Assembly (NCBI GenBank): GCA_902799665.1
Contig: CADCBK010000001.1
Location: 62,001 to 126,000 of the forward strand
DNA length: 64,000 nt
Direction: 5' to 3'
Source: an uncultured Spirochaetaceae bacterium
GTDB taxonomy: Bacteria > Spirochaetota > Spirochaetia > Treponematales > Treponemataceae
The notes under the pieces were generated by a model, which made no database searches, was not told the origin of the DNA, and saw nothing but the letters and a program-made list of their open reading frames with translations. Within the stretch, counting starts at the first letter, position 1. Each line of letters opens with the position of its first letter. Both the position numbers and the translations under genes were made by a program. Of this stretch, positions 17,533-26,361 are shown piece by piece.

Positions 17533-18871
17533 TTTCATTCCTGGAATGCCAAGCGGCCTTGTCGTCGTACATCAAGCGGTCGGCCTTGTGGAAGACGGAG
17601 TTAAACTGCTTGTCCACGCCTTTTTCATAAACAGCCGCTCCCTTGGAAACAGACAAAGGCGACTGCTTTTCGCCATTTCGCAAAAGGCCGCCCCTGTCAG
17701 AAAGCGCGCGGTCTATCAAGGCAAAAGTTTTTTCAAAAAAATCTTTTCCGGAATTTTGGGCAATGGCGACAAACTCGTCGCCGCCGATTCTGTAAAGCTT
17801 TCCTTCCGCGACGCATTCCTTTAAAATTCCGGCTATCGTCCTAATCAGAAGGTCTCCAAACTCATGCCCCAAATTGTCGTTGGCGCTTTTTAGTCCGTTG
17901 ATGTCAAAAACGGCCACAGAAAAATTCGCCCTTCCGCTTACGATTTGCGCGTCAATGCGGTTGATTTCCTCAAAGTAGGCGGTCCTGTTTCCAAGCCCCG
18001 TAAGCGCGTCGGTGTAAGCCATCTCGCGCGCGTCGTTGATGTACTGCTTCAACTCGTCGCGTATAAAATGAAGCTTGCTTTCCAAAAGCTCAAACTCATC
18101 GTTATACTTTGGCTTAAAATCCAGCATGCGCTCGTTGTAACGGCCCGCTCCGGACGCAAGCCGCAATTCGCCCGCAAGGGATTCAACGTCCTCGCCAAGG
18201 CGGCTCATTTCTTCGCTGATTGAAAAAAAGCGCTTTCTGACTTTTGCGATTACAAAAAGAACAATCGCCGCTCCGGCCAAAAGCGAAATCAAGCAAACAA
18301 CAGCGGTCGTGTAAACGTTTCCCCGCAACTGGTCCTCGTACCAATTGGCGTCTATGTCAACCGCCACGATTCCAGCGACTTTTCCGTCGGAATTCAGGAC
18401 GGGGCTGTAGGCGCTGTAAAAGCGGCCCCAATTGTCTTCGTAAGGCTCTTTGTCCACAGAAGGAGTTCCAAGGCTGGCTTGGTAAAGCGCGTCGGTGTAT
18501 GCGACGGGCTCGCCAAACTCGCCAGGGTCTTCGACGGTGGGGTCAATCGTAAAGGTGAATTTTTTTCCGCCCATGTCGCGGATTCCGTAGATGTATCGCA
18601 GCTCCACCTGCTCTTGAAAGGAACGAAGGATGCCCAAAGCCTTTTGGTATGGCTCCGTTCCCTCATCCTCTTTTTGAAGCTTTTCCAAATCGTCGCCGTC
18701 AAGAAGGGCCGCCGCGCTTTTCGCTATGTCCAACATTCTTTCGCGCATGTGCTTTTGCAAAAGGTTCTTTGACTGGCTTATCAACAAAACGGCCAAGACC
18801 CCGATAACAGCGACCAAAAAAGCTGAGACAAGCATGACAATCTGTTTAGAGAATCTGTTGTTTTTTAACAT
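17525..18871 (-). CDS. Membrane-anchored diguanylate cyclase
   Basis: 448 residues: one N-terminal transmembrane helix, an extracytoplasmic Cache-like sensor (about residues 40-175, with GIRDMGGKKFTFTIDP and VDIDANWYEDQL), a second helix, a HAMP-like linker and a C-terminal GGDEF domain. The active site RIGGDEF is intact, so c-di-GMP synthesis is expected. No RxxD inhibitory site lies five residues upstream, so product inhibition is not predicted. The gene overlaps the OmpA gene, which suggests linked regulation of surface properties. Confidence 0.9.
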   Translation of the reverse strand: MLKNNRFSKQIVMLVSAFLVAVIGVLAVLLISQSKNLLQKHMRERMLDIAKSAAALLDGDDLEKLQKEDEGTEPYQKALGILRSFQEQVELRYIYGIRDMGGKKFTFTIDPTVEDPGEFGEPVAYTDALYQASLGTPSVDKEPYEDNWGRFYSAYSPVLNSDGKVAGIVAVDIDANWYEDQLRGNVYTTAVVCLISLLAGAAIVLFVIAKVRKRFFSISEEMSRLGEDVESLAGELRLASGAGRYNERMLDFKPKYNDEFELLESKLHFIRDELKQYINDAREMAYTDALTGLGNRTAYFEEINRIDAQIVSGRANFSVAVFDINGLKSANDNLGHEFGDLLIRTIAGILKECVAEGKLYRIGGDEFVAIAQNSGKDFFEKTFALIDRALSDRGGLLRNGEKQSPLSVSKGAAVYEKGVDKQFNSVFHKADRLMYDDKAAWHSRNENV

Positions 18872-19010
18872 AATTCAAGCCTGACTTATATCTTTATTAT
18901 TATATTATGGAAAGGAACATAAAGCAAGACAAATTTTTGCATGCGCAGGCCTTGGCGCTTGCGGCAATTTTGCGCTAGAAAAAGCAAGCGCAATTTGTTA
19001 CTATAAAAAA

Positions 19011-19874
19011 ATGTACTACATTATCGCAAACTTGTTGAGCGGAAAGGGCGCCGGAAAAAAGTGCCTTGAGACCGCGGAAAAATTCCTGACGCAAAACAAC
19101 CTTCCCTTTAAGACAGAAATAATAGACGGCCACGGCTCCGGCCGCGCGCTGGCCCAAAAGGCTTGCCAAGAAGCCAAGGCTCTGCAAGCCCAAAACAACA
19201 CTGTAATCGCAATCGGCGGCGACGGCACCTTTCACGAAGTTTTAAACGGCATGGACTTTAGCGCCGCCCGCCTGGGCCTTGTTCCGGCCGGCCGCGGTAA
19301 CGACTACGCCGTCGGAGCCAAAATTTCCTTTGACCCCAAAGAGGCTATGCAGGCGATTGTCCACGGAAAGCCTGTAAGCCGCGACTACATACAAGTCGGA
19401 GACCGCCGCTGCCTTAACGTTTGCGGAACCGGCCTTGACGTGGAAGTGCTGAAACTCACCGAAGAGAACAAGAACACCTACATTTTTTCGCTTTCAAAAC
19501 TGCTTTTAAATTACAAGCCCTACACGGTCCAAGTTGAGCGAGACGGCTTTAAGCAGAAATACAAGTGCGTCATGGCGGCCTTTTGCAACGGAACGCAATT
19601 CGGCGGCGGAATAAAGCTTTGCCCGCCGGCCAAAAACGACGACGGCAAAATGGACTTGATGATCGTAAAGCCGCCCAAGGGCCCTGTCCTTATGGCTATG
19701 CCAGCCTTTGTGGCCGGCCAGCACATCGGAAAGCCTTGGGCCGAGCACGTAGTCTGCGACAAGGCCAAAATCACGGTCCTCAACGCGGCCGCCATAGAGA
19801 TTGACGGCGAGATTTACCAAGACAGCGTCCTTGACGCGCGCATCGTTCCCGGCGGCTTTAAGACCTTTGAATAA
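19011..19874 (+). CDS. Diacylglycerol kinase-family lipid kinase
   Basis: A 287-residue protein of the DagK/YegS type. Nucleotide-binding IANLLSGKGAG at the N terminus, catalytic GGDGTFHEVLNG (about residues 67-78), and GLVPAGRGNDYAVG are all intact. It ends with the expected IDGE beta-strand (AIEIDGEIYQDS). It phosphorylates diacylglycerol or a related lipid at the inner membrane face. TACTAT at 18999-19004 lies 6 bases before the ATG with no ribosome site, so a leaderless message is possible. Its 3' end overlaps the convergent AraC gene by 17 bases. Confidence 0.9.
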   Translation: MYYIIANLLSGKGAGKKCLETAEKFLTQNNLPFKTEIIDGHGSGRALAQKACQEAKALQAQNNTVIAIGGDGTFHEVLNGMDFSAARLGLVPAGRGNDYAVGAKISFDPKEAMQAIVHGKPVSRDYIQVGDRRCLNVCGTGLDVEVLKLTEENKNTYIFSLSKLLLNYKPYTVQVERDGFKQKYKCVMAAFCNGTQFGGGIKLCPPAKNDDGKMDLMIVKPPKGPVLMAMPAFVAGQHIGKPWAEHVVCDKAKITVLNAAAIEIDGEIYQDSVLDARIVPGGFKTFE

Positions 19875-20697
19875 CGCGCTCGTTGCGGATCGCCTCGGGC
19901 GTCGCTCCAAAAGTCTTTTTGAACTCGCGGATAAAGACCTTGTAGTTTGCGATGCCGCATTCCTCCAAGAGCGCGGAAATTTTTTGGTTGGTGTTTTGAA
20001 GCGCCTGGTAAAAGGCCGAGATTCGCAGCGACATAAGGTATTCGTTAAAAGTCATGTCGGTGTATTTTTTAAAGAGCCTGCAAAGGTGCTCGGGCGAAAC
20101 GTTGATTATTTGGGCGGCGTCGCCCAAGCTGATTTTTTGGCGGAACTCTTTTTCAACGTAAGCCAAGACCGGCGAAATGCGGTTGATTCCGTAATAGCCG
20201 CCGGCGGCCCTCTTCCGTTCCGCCTGAAAATCGCTAAGAATGACGTAAAAGAATTCGTACAAAAGCGAGACAAATTTCACCCTTTGCTCCGGCTCCTTTG
20301 AGTCGACGCATTCCAGCATCCGCTCAAGGAAGGGAAAAAGCTTTTGGCTTTCGTCGGAGGAAAGCGCTTCCTTGAACACGACGCCTTCCATGTCGTCGTA
20401 GATTCCCTCAAAGGCGCTTAGCGGAACTTGCAGCAAAATGTACTTTGCGCGCCCGTTCAACTTTGACGAATGGATTTTTTCGGAATTGACGATTATCATG
20501 TCGCCGCCTTCCAAAAGGTACTTGCGCTCCTCAACCTTAAAGTCAATCTTTCCGTCCAAAACGTAAAGCGCCTCGATGTGGTTGTGCCAGTGGAAGGGCG
20601 AATAAAAATTCACGTCGTCAACCACCTCAAAGCGGATTGAAAACTGCAAGTCAAAGTGCCTTTTGTGAAGGATGTTCTCGTGCTTGTACTCGTTCAT
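19858..20697 (-). CDS. AraC-family transcription regulator
   Basis: 279 residues: N-terminal cupin sensor (FHWHNHIEALYVLDGKIDFK, with metal-type His residues) and a C-terminal double HTH (ISLGDAAQIINVSPEHLCRL, then FKKTFGATPEAIRNERV). Regulators of this layout typically sense sugars. No neighbouring transport operon points to a target. Its convergent overlap with the lipid kinase gene is at the 3' ends only. Confidence 0.87.
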   Translation of the reverse strand: MNEYKHENILHKRHFDLQFSIRFEVVDDVNFYSPFHWHNHIEALYVLDGKIDFKVEERKYLLEGGDMIIVNSEKIHSSKLNGRAKYILLQVPLSAFEGIYDDMEGVVFKEALSSDESQKLFPFLERMLECVDSKEPEQRVKFVSLLYEFFYVILSDFQAERKRAAGGYYGINRISPVLAYVEKEFRQKISLGDAAQIINVSPEHLCRLFKKYTDMTFNEYLMSLRISAFYQALQNTNQKISALLEECGIANYKVFIREFKKTFGATPEAIRNERVIQRS

Positions 20698-20844
20698 GTC
20701 AATATTCTATATCATATTTTAAAAAAACGCTACTTTTTTTGATAAAAAAATCAAAATCAACATATTCAAGAGCAAAATCGCCGCTTGAAAATTCTCCGTT
20801 TGGCGCTAAATTCGACCTAACAAAGGACAAAAAGGAGGTCTTTT

Positions 20845-21618
20845 ATGAAAGTTGTAAAAATGACAAACATCGCGGGCGTTTTCACAGCCCTTGCGTTGGC
20901 TCTTCTAACCGCCCCGTTTGCATCTTGCGGAAAAAATGAAGCGAAAATGGATTTTGGAAACGGCGTTTCAATCGGAATCGTTGAAATCCCCGGCAACAAT
21001 TTTTGCATCACAAAGACAGAAATCACCCAAGACGTCTACCAAGCCGTCACCGGCCAAAACCCTTCCAAGGAAAAGGGCGACAAGTTCCCAGTTGAATCGG
21101 TAAGCTGGTACGACGCGATCGTCTTTTGCAACAAGCTAAGCGCCATTCAGCAAAAGGCTCCCTGCTACAGCGTGAACGGAAGCACAAACCCAGACGACTG
21201 GGGCTACCTTCCGCACCAAAACCAAAAAATCGCGGGAAAAATAGACTTTGACCCCAGCGCGGACGGCTACCGAATTCCCACCTTGGACGAATGGGACGTC
21301 GCGATTCGCGGCGGCGAAAAATACAAGTATTCCGGAAGCGACGACTTGGACTCGGTGGCCTGGACCGACTGCAACTCAGGCGGCAAATTGCACCAAGTTG
21401 CCCAGCTAAAGCCCAACGCCTTTGGAATCTACGACATGTCGGGCAACGTCTTTGAATGGGTTTGGAGCGAGCGAAACGACGGAAGCCGCTACTACTGCGG
21501 AGGAAGCTTCTTTGACGCCGCCCGCGCCGGAAAATGCAACAACAAGGAGCTGAACTACGCTTCGGGCCAGTTCAAGAGCGTGGGCTTCCGCGTCACTTGG
21601 AACAAGCCGCAAGCGTAA
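20845..21618 (+). CDS. Lipoprotein with SUMF1/formylglycine-enzyme-type fold
   Basis: 257 residues. The signal peptide ends in a spirochaete-like lipobox (TAPFASCGKN), so Cys about 31 is probably lipidated. The FGE/C-type-lectin-like domain carries EIPGNNFCITKTEITQDVYQ, the FPVESVSWYDAIVFCNKLS block, RIPTLDEWDVAIRGG, YDMSGNVFEWVWS and the C-terminal GGSFFD...GFRV. These match bacterial SUMF1-domain proteins, usually non-enzymatic surface or modifying proteins; the oxygen-dependent FGE cysteine pair is not evident. AAAGGAGG precedes the ATG. Confidence 0.87.
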   Translation: MKVVKMTNIAGVFTALALALLTAPFASCGKNEAKMDFGNGVSIGIVEIPGNNFCITKTEITQDVYQAVTGQNPSKEKGDKFPVESVSWYDAIVFCNKLSAIQQKAPCYSVNGSTNPDDWGYLPHQNQKIAGKIDFDPSADGYRIPTLDEWDVAIRGGEKYKYSGSDDLDSVAWTDCNSGGKLHQVAQLKPNAFGIYDMSGNVFEWVWSERNDGSRYYCGGSFFDAARAGKCNNKELNYASGQFKSVGFRVTWNKPQA

Positions 21619-21642
21619 AAAATTTTACATCGTTCCTGATTG

Positions 21643-21739
21643 CTATTTGTAATCTTCAACGTCAAGCACGGTAAAGTTGTAGTTGGCGAAAAAGTTTTCG
21701 CCAACATTCGTTCCTTGTGGTTCATTTTCCGCCTCCTTG
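21643..21739 (-). pseudogene. Possible 3' remnant of a lost gene
   Basis: Directly downstream of the DUF1349 gene, the frame ending in a stop at 21643 reads NVGENFFANYNFTVLDVEDY, a protein-like C terminus without a start of its own. A ribosome site (AAGGAGG) followed by ATG lies in the same stretch but in another frame, giving a 56-codon ORF that runs antisense into the lipoprotein gene. I read this as the frayed end of a longer coding region. Confidence 0.3.
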
Positions 21740-22267
21740 TCAATCCGGCTGCTGGCCGTCGTGAGCCTTCCAAGCGCATTCGGTGACTTGCATATTGGTG
21801 AAGACCGCCGTAAAGCTTGAGTCTTCCGGGCTGCATGCGTAAACGCCAAAGCGGATTTTTCCCGCTCCTTCGTGAACATGGCAAACGCGCATTTGCGAAA
21901 AGTTTTTTCCGTCCGCCGAACACTCCACGCAGTAATCGTCCTCGCGGCGGCTAAAGCGGTACCACATTGCCTTTACGCTTGCGTCAATCGCTGTCGTCGC
22001 CCAGTCGGAATAGCCGCGGTTTGTGACTACGCTTCCCAAGTGCTGGAACTTTTCGTTTTCGTATTCAACCGAAGCCTTGAGCCAGTTTTGGCTGTCCAAG
22101 TACATGACGATTCCGCACTGGTCAAAGCGGTGATGGCTTTGCGAAAAGTCAGTCTTTACGACAAACGAAAAATATTTTTCTTCCGTTTCCATCTGAAAGA
22201 CAGGAGCGTTGTCGTTTTGAAAATGATAGTAAGTGCGCTGCCAAAGGTCCGTGTTTTTCATGTCCAT
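21740..22267 (-). CDS. DUF1349 (concanavalin-A-like) protein
   Basis: A 175-residue beta-sandwich protein. FSFVVKTDFSQSHHRFDQCG, then IVMYLDSQNWLKASVEYENE and YRFSRREDDYCVECSADGKN are typical of DUF1349, whose members resemble carbohydrate-binding jelly rolls. Role unknown; a sugar-binding or hydrolase-accessory role is the usual guess. AAGGAG precedes the ATG by 10 bases. It is 14 bases downstream of the cyclase-family gene in a long minus-strand run. Confidence 0.8.
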   Translation of the reverse strand: MDMKNTDLWQRTYYHFQNDNAPVFQMETEEKYFSFVVKTDFSQSHHRFDQCGIVMYLDSQNWLKASVEYENEKFQHLGSVVTNRGYSDWATTAIDASVKAMWYRFSRREDDYCVECSADGKNFSQMRVCHVHEGAGKIRFGVYACSPEDSSFTAVFTNMQVTECAWKAHDGQQPD

Positions 22268-22281
22268 AATTCGCCTTCTCC

Positions 22282-22866
22282 TTATTCCTGCATTTCCAAA
22301 AGAATCGCGCGGCAGGGCGAGCCGTCCGCTCCGCCAAGATTGAGCGGAACCGCATTTAAAAAATATTTTCCGACCGGAACTTTTTCAAGCCTGATTCCTT
22401 CAAGCAAAACAATCTCCGCGCCAAGCATTATAAGGTGAACTTCTTTTGGCGCGTCCAACGGACCTACGGTCTGCGACTCGTTTCCAAAAAGCTTTATTCT
22501 TCTTTCCGCAAAAACCTGGGCCGCCTCTTTTGTAACGACAGCCTTTCCCTTTACAAGAACGCGCTCGCAGTCCTTGGCGGCCTTTAAAATATTTTTGGCG
22601 TCGTCGGCGCCTATGTCTCCTTCATGCTCGGCGACGTAGGCCCATCCGATAAAGCGGTCCAAGTCAACTTGGTCGATTGTCTTTCCGTCGGCGTAAAAAT
22701 GGAAGGGCGCGTCAATGTGGGTTCCGTTGTGGGCGCACATTTTAAAGGCCGTCAAATTGCAGACGTCGCCGTTTTTAATGCTGAGCGTTCTAAATCTTTC
22801 CGGCTGAGGGTCGCCTGGATAAACCGCGCAGCCAAAAAGCTCCTGCGAAATGTCGTAAATTTTCAT
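22282..22866 (-). CDS. Cyclase-family (kynurenine-formamidase-like) hydrolase
   Basis: 194 residues. The metal-binding signature HNGTHIDAPFHF (about residues 46-57) is the family HxGTHxDxPxHF motif, which binds Zn or Mn. DISQELFGCAVYPGDPQPER at the N terminus is also typical. Such enzymes hydrolyse N-formylkynurenine or cyclic amides; with no kynurenine genes nearby, the substrate is open. AAGGAG precedes the ATG. Confidence 0.87.
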   Translation of the reverse strand: MKIYDISQELFGCAVYPGDPQPERFRTLSIKNGDVCNLTAFKMCAHNGTHIDAPFHFYADGKTIDQVDLDRFIGWAYVAEHEGDIGADDAKNILKAAKDCERVLVKGKAVVTKEAAQVFAERRIKLFGNESQTVGPLDAPKEVHLIMLGAEIVLLEGIRLEKVPVGKYFLNAVPLNLGGADGSPCRAILLEMQE

Positions 22867-22880
22867 ATTGCATTCTCCTT

Positions 22881-23327
22881 TTATTTAACGCCTTTAAACA
22901 AACTAACGTGCTTTTCCAAATTCGCAAAGCCGTTCTTTGTGTAAAAGCGGAACGAAGGTTTGTCGATGTCGGTTTGCAAAAAAATTCCTGCGACGCCGCG
23001 TTCCTTAATGTCCGCCTCTATCATCGCCATAAACTTGGAGCCAATGCCCCGGCCGCGCAAATCTTTCGACACGCAATATTCTTCGATGTTGTAATTGGCT
23101 CCTTCCCACCAATGGCGGATTTGGCCCAAAGAAATCGCGACCAACTTCCCGTCTATCAAAAGGCCGTAGTTGAGCGCGTTGTAGTGGCCCGAAACTTCCT
23201 TGATGTATTCGGTCAATTGCTTTTGGTCGCTCCAGTCGTCGTTCCAAGGTTCGCCGGCAAAGGCTTCCTTGTACAACTGCGCGGCCTCGCTTAAATGCGA
23301 TTCATCAAGCTGAATGAATTGTTCCAT
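22881..23327 (-). CDS. GNAT-family N-acetyltransferase
   Basis: A 148-residue single GNAT domain. The acetyl-CoA loop is SKDLRGRGIGSKFMAMIE, and the C-terminal SFRFYTKNGFANLEKHVSLF is the usual motif-B region. The target is unknown. It overlaps the upstream DUF2156 gene by 23 bases, so they are translationally linked. One of five GNAT genes between 22.8 and 28.1 kb. Confidence 0.85.
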   Translation of the reverse strand: MEQFIQLDESHLSEAAQLYKEAFAGEPWNDDWSDQKQLTEYIKEVSGHYNALNYGLLIDGKLVAISLGQIRHWWEGANYNIEEYCVSKDLRGRGIGSKFMAMIEADIKERGVAGIFLQTDIDKPSFRFYTKNGFANLEKHVSLFKGVK

Positions 23328-24288
23328 TGAACTTCTCCAATATGTCTGTAGGATAATAAGAAAGTTTTGCCTTGCGCAAGCCTTCGATTCCCAAATCTTC
23401 CTCGCGGTTTATGAATTCTGTTTGAACGGTTTTTGAAAACTCGTTGTTGATGACAGCGTAGCCGCCGTCGCGGGCAAATTCAAAAAGGCATTTTTCAAAG
23501 TGAACGTCTGTAACGGCCGCGCTCAAAAGGCTTGCCACGCAAAAAGCGGCGGGCGTGTCGTCAACGTATAAAAGGCCGCCTGTCATTCCGCAAACTTGGC
23601 CAAAGATCTCAAAATTTTCCAGCGCGGAAAAAATTATTTCCTTTTCGATTTGAAGGTCGGCGCGAACGGCGGCGGACGGTTGGCCGCCCCCAGCATTGGC
23701 TGTTGAACTGTTCGCCAAAACTTCTTCAAGCCATTTTTCTTCAACCTGCCGCGCGTCTTGCAAGTTGCCGCTTGTCAAAGGCTCAAAGCGATAGCCGGGC
23801 CTCTTTGTCTTAAACTGCTTTATGTGGTTCCGCTTTTTGCCGTATTTTTTTCCGGCAAGGCCCGCCAAGTCCGCCGTCCGATAAATGTAGTCGCCGGACT
23901 CGCGCGCGGCGGCAATTTGGGCGCCAGGAAAAACGCGCGCGGCGATTTCCTTTTCGGCGGCGGTAATGTTCTTTAGGACAAACGGCTCTTTTTCAAAGCG
24001 GCTGTCGGCTTCCAAAAAGCCGCGCGCTTCCTTCTCCAAAAGTTTTAGCGCCTCTTCCGCGCCTTCAAGGCCGCCGTCAATTTTATGCGGAAAGAAAAAG
24101 CGCGGCTTTTGGTCTTCGTACAGACGCAAAAAAAGCCAGCCGCCTTCCACCGCGATTTGCGCTCCAAACTTTTTTGCGTAAAGGACGCAATTGGCCGCGC
24201 CGTAAACGTTTGCAAAAAAACCGTTAGTCGCGGCGCATTTTTGAAGGGTCTCCAAATCTGTCAGGGCCGGCGTTTTCCAATCCATCAT
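23305..24288 (-). CDS. DUF2156 (GNAT-fold) protein
   Basis: A 327-residue double-GNAT-like protein of the DUF2156 (lysylphosphatidylglycerol-synthase C-terminal) type: GKKYGKKRNHIKQFKTKRPG is the family mark, followed by LYVDDTPAAFCVAS and FARDGGYAVINNEF. It may transfer an aminoacyl or acyl group. A Gly/Ser/Ala-rich insert (ANSSTANAGGGQPSAA, about residues 193-208) interrupts the middle and is not usual in the family. It overlaps the downstream GNAT gene. Confidence 0.78.
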   Translation of the reverse strand: MMDWKTPALTDLETLQKCAATNGFFANVYGAANCVLYAKKFGAQIAVEGGWLFLRLYEDQKPRFFFPHKIDGGLEGAEEALKLLEKEARGFLEADSRFEKEPFVLKNITAAEKEIAARVFPGAQIAAARESGDYIYRTADLAGLAGKKYGKKRNHIKQFKTKRPGYRFEPLTSGNLQDARQVEEKWLEEVLANSSTANAGGGQPSAAVRADLQIEKEIIFSALENFEIFGQVCGMTGGLLYVDDTPAAFCVASLLSAAVTDVHFEKCLFEFARDGGYAVINNEFSKTVQTEFINREEDLGIEGLRKAKLSYYPTDILEKFNGTIHSA

Positions 24289-24344
24289 GCCATTTTGATT
24301 GAATCAAAGGTTTTTGTAAAGGGGGCGGCAAGATGGCCGCGCTT

Positions 24345-24857
24345 TCATTCCCCAGTCGGAACGTCCGCGTTCAGGCTTTTGTTGCGGTAATTAAGATTGG
24401 TTCTGAGCGAATAGCCCATCTTTTCCCAGAATGAATTTGCCTTGTCGTTGTCCTTGAAGACAAGGCCAAAGGCTTTTGTGATTCCTTCTTTTTTTTGCGC
24501 TTCCTCCGCCTTAGCGACAAGAGCGCGGGCGATTCCCAGGCGCTGAAAATCAGGATGGACGCAAAGATGGTGGATGATCGCGCGCCTTCCGTCGTGGCCT
24601 GTGAGAATCGCGCCGACGATTTTTCCTTCGCTTGTTGCCGCAAAGCATGTCGTAGGGTTGCGCTTCATGTAGCGGGTGATACCTTCGCGGCTGTCGTCCA
24701 CAGGATTAAGGGCGCGCTTTGTCTGCTCAACCTGATTCCAGAGGGCCCAAAGCTCGTCATAGTCCGCGGGGCTAAGCGTCTTGTAAGTGATTTTGTTTGT
24801 TTCTTTTTCTATTTTTCTTCTGAAAATTCCAAAATCTTCTCCCCAGACACTTTTCAT
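24345..24857 (-). CDS. GNAT-family N-acetyltransferase with residual N-terminus
   Basis: 170 residues. The GNAT domain begins near residue 22 (ITYKTLSPADYDELWALWNQ); the acetyl-CoA loop is HPDFQRLGIARALVAKAEE and the end is FWEKMGYSLR. The first 20 residues look like the tail of another GNAT protein, because the frame continues upstream as SPLYEKYGFEFVGK, a standard GNAT C terminus, before an in-frame stop. The gene therefore probably starts inside the debris of a truncated neighbour. Only a weak GGA precedes the ATG. Confidence 0.82.
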   Translation of the reverse strand: MKSVWGEDFGIFRRKIEKETNKITYKTLSPADYDELWALWNQVEQTKRALNPVDDSREGITRYMKRNPTTCFAATSEGKIVGAILTGHDGRRAIIHHLCVHPDFQRLGIARALVAKAEEAQKKEGITKAFGLVFKDNDKANSFWEKMGYSLRTNLNYRNKSLNADVPTGE

Positions 24858-25004
24858 TTTTCCAACGAATTCAAAACCGTATTTTTCGTAAAGAGGCGAG
24901 AGTTAATTTGCCATCAGTAAGTTTCTCTTCGTCAAGCAGAAGATATAAGCTGCCTTTCCCAAGCTTCTGGTGGAAAGAGCCATCTTTTAAAATCAGTTTG
25001 TCTT
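24858..25004 (-). pseudogene. Remnant of a truncated acetyltransferase and another fragment
   Basis: Reading in frame with the downstream gene, about 15 codons give a GNAT-like tail (SPLYEKYGFEFVGK) cut off by a stop near 24906. In a different frame, DGSFHQKLGKGSLYLLLDEE and neighbours read like coding sequence without an ATG. Two gene ends seem to be fused here. Confidence 0.4.
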
Positions 25005-25754
25005 TCAATTCTGCCCCCTTTTGCTAATTTGTTCTGTCCAGTTTTTTAAGATTTTGTACAGTTCGTCAAAAGAGTTCGCGCAATAATCGATGTCATATTG
25101 TGTCATTTCATTTTCTATGGTTGAATTGCAGCTTGCTTGAGGCATGAACCATACTGAATCCATTGAGGCATTCTTTGCTCCTGCCATGTCGGATATGAGC
25201 GAGTCTCCTATGACTATGCACTCATCTTTTTTTGCTCCGATTGAACTTAACACACTGTCAAAGAATTCTTTTGCCGGTTTTGCAATTCCCATCTCTTCGC
25301 TTACAAAAATTCCGTCAAAAAATGCATTGAGGCCTGTGGAATTTATTCTGCCTTTTGCATTGACGGTTGCCCCATTTGATATGATGTAGATTCTGCAGCC
25401 TGAAATTGTACTTTTGAGTTTGCTGACGAATTCCAATGCGCCATCCATCAGGACTCCGTTTTCTGCCATTGTCGCGATGAATTCTTTGTTTATTGCAAGC
25501 GGATCAAGTCCCAAGGACTCACCTTTACACTGCGCAATAAAATCAGTAAACCTGAGCCTGAACAAATCTGTTCGCGATATGATTCCTTTTTCCAGTTCCA
25601 GCCAAAGGGACTTGTTGTAATCTTTGAAATGGCTGTAAGTGTCTTTGGTGTAAGCAAGACCGTATTTTTTTGAGATTATTTCCAATGCCTTTTCTTCCGA
25701 TGCGTGGAAATTCAGCAAGGTCTGGTCAAGGTCAAATAAAAAGTTAGGATTCAT
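25005..25754 (-). CDS. HAD-family hydrolase, YjjG-like
   Basis: 249 residues. HAD motifs: FLFDLDQTLLNF (motif I, Asp nucleophile and acid), IYIISNGAT (motif II), the Lys in GIAKPAKEFFDSVL (motif III) and VIGDSLISDMAGAKNASMDS (motif IV). This arrangement is that of YjjG-type nucleotidases acting on pyrimidine monophosphates, although other phosphoesters are possible. The start at 25754 is taken from AAGGAG with 5 bases' spacing; the frame opens 16 codons earlier. Confidence 0.87.
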   Translation of the reverse strand: MNPNFLFDLDQTLLNFHASEEKALEIISKKYGLAYTKDTYSHFKDYNKSLWLELEKGIISRTDLFRLRFTDFIAQCKGESLGLDPLAINKEFIATMAENGVLMDGALEFVSKLKSTISGCRIYIISNGATVNAKGRINSTGLNAFFDGIFVSEEMGIAKPAKEFFDSVLSSIGAKKDECIVIGDSLISDMAGAKNASMDSVWFMPQASCNSTIENEMTQYDIDYCANSFDELYKILKNWTEQISKRGQN

Positions 25755-25779
25755 CTGGTCTCCTTTTAAAGTATTAGAT

Positions 25780-26352
25780 TCATTCCTTCGCCTTTTCCTC
25801 ATACTCTTCTTTCAATATAGAGAACACCATTCTTCCTTCATAGTGGTCCTTGCGCCAGAAAAAATCGCGGAAGCATCCTTCATAAGTCAGGCCGCATTTT
25901 TCTATGACTCTTCGCGACGCTTCGTTTTCCGTACGACAATCGATTTCAATTCTGTGCAGGTTGATTTTTTCAAAGCCAAAGGCTATGACCGCTTTTGTCA
26001 TCTCGGTGGCGTATCCTTTTCCCTGGAAGGCAGGGCCGATAACATATTCAATCTCGCCGTGCTGATTGTTAGTGTCCATCGAAAAATAAGCGATTTGCCC
26101 GATGCATTCGCCCGAGTCTTTTTCTATGACCGCCCAGCGGTAATAATCATCCTTTGCATACGAAACGATATACTTTGTGTCAAATAAATTCCGCACCGCT
26201 TCTGGAGTTGGGTAGAAGGGCTCTCCGTAATCATATTGCGTCTTTTCATCGGAAATCCAATTCCTGAGCATTGAATCAATGTCCGTGTATTCAAAGCGGC
26301 GCAGAATCAGTCGCTCTGTCTCAATCGTTTGTGTTCCTATGTGCGTAAGCAT
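25780..26352 (-). CDS. RimJ/RimL-type GNAT acetyltransferase
   Basis: 190 residues with ETERLILRRFEYTDIDSMLR at the N terminus, IGPAFQGKGYATEMTKAVIA as the acetyl-CoA loop and ENEASRRVIEKCGLTYEGCF as the C-terminal motif. This is the ribosomal-protein N-terminal acetyltransferase subgroup, though many members act on small molecules. Its 3' end lies 26 bases from the HAD start. Confidence 0.88.
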   Translation of the reverse strand: MLTHIGTQTIETERLILRRFEYTDIDSMLRNWISDEKTQYDYGEPFYPTPEAVRNLFDTKYIVSYAKDDYYRWAVIEKDSGECIGQIAYFSMDTNNQHGEIEYVIGPAFQGKGYATEMTKAVIAFGFEKINLHRIEIDCRTENEASRRVIEKCGLTYEGCFRDFFWRKDHYEGRMVFSILKEEYEEKAKE

Positions 26353-26361
26353 ATAATTTTC

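Noticed and set aside
24289-24344. attC-like or terminator hairpin (GCGGC...GCCGC)
   Set aside because: Short stem without a T run or core sites; no support for either function.
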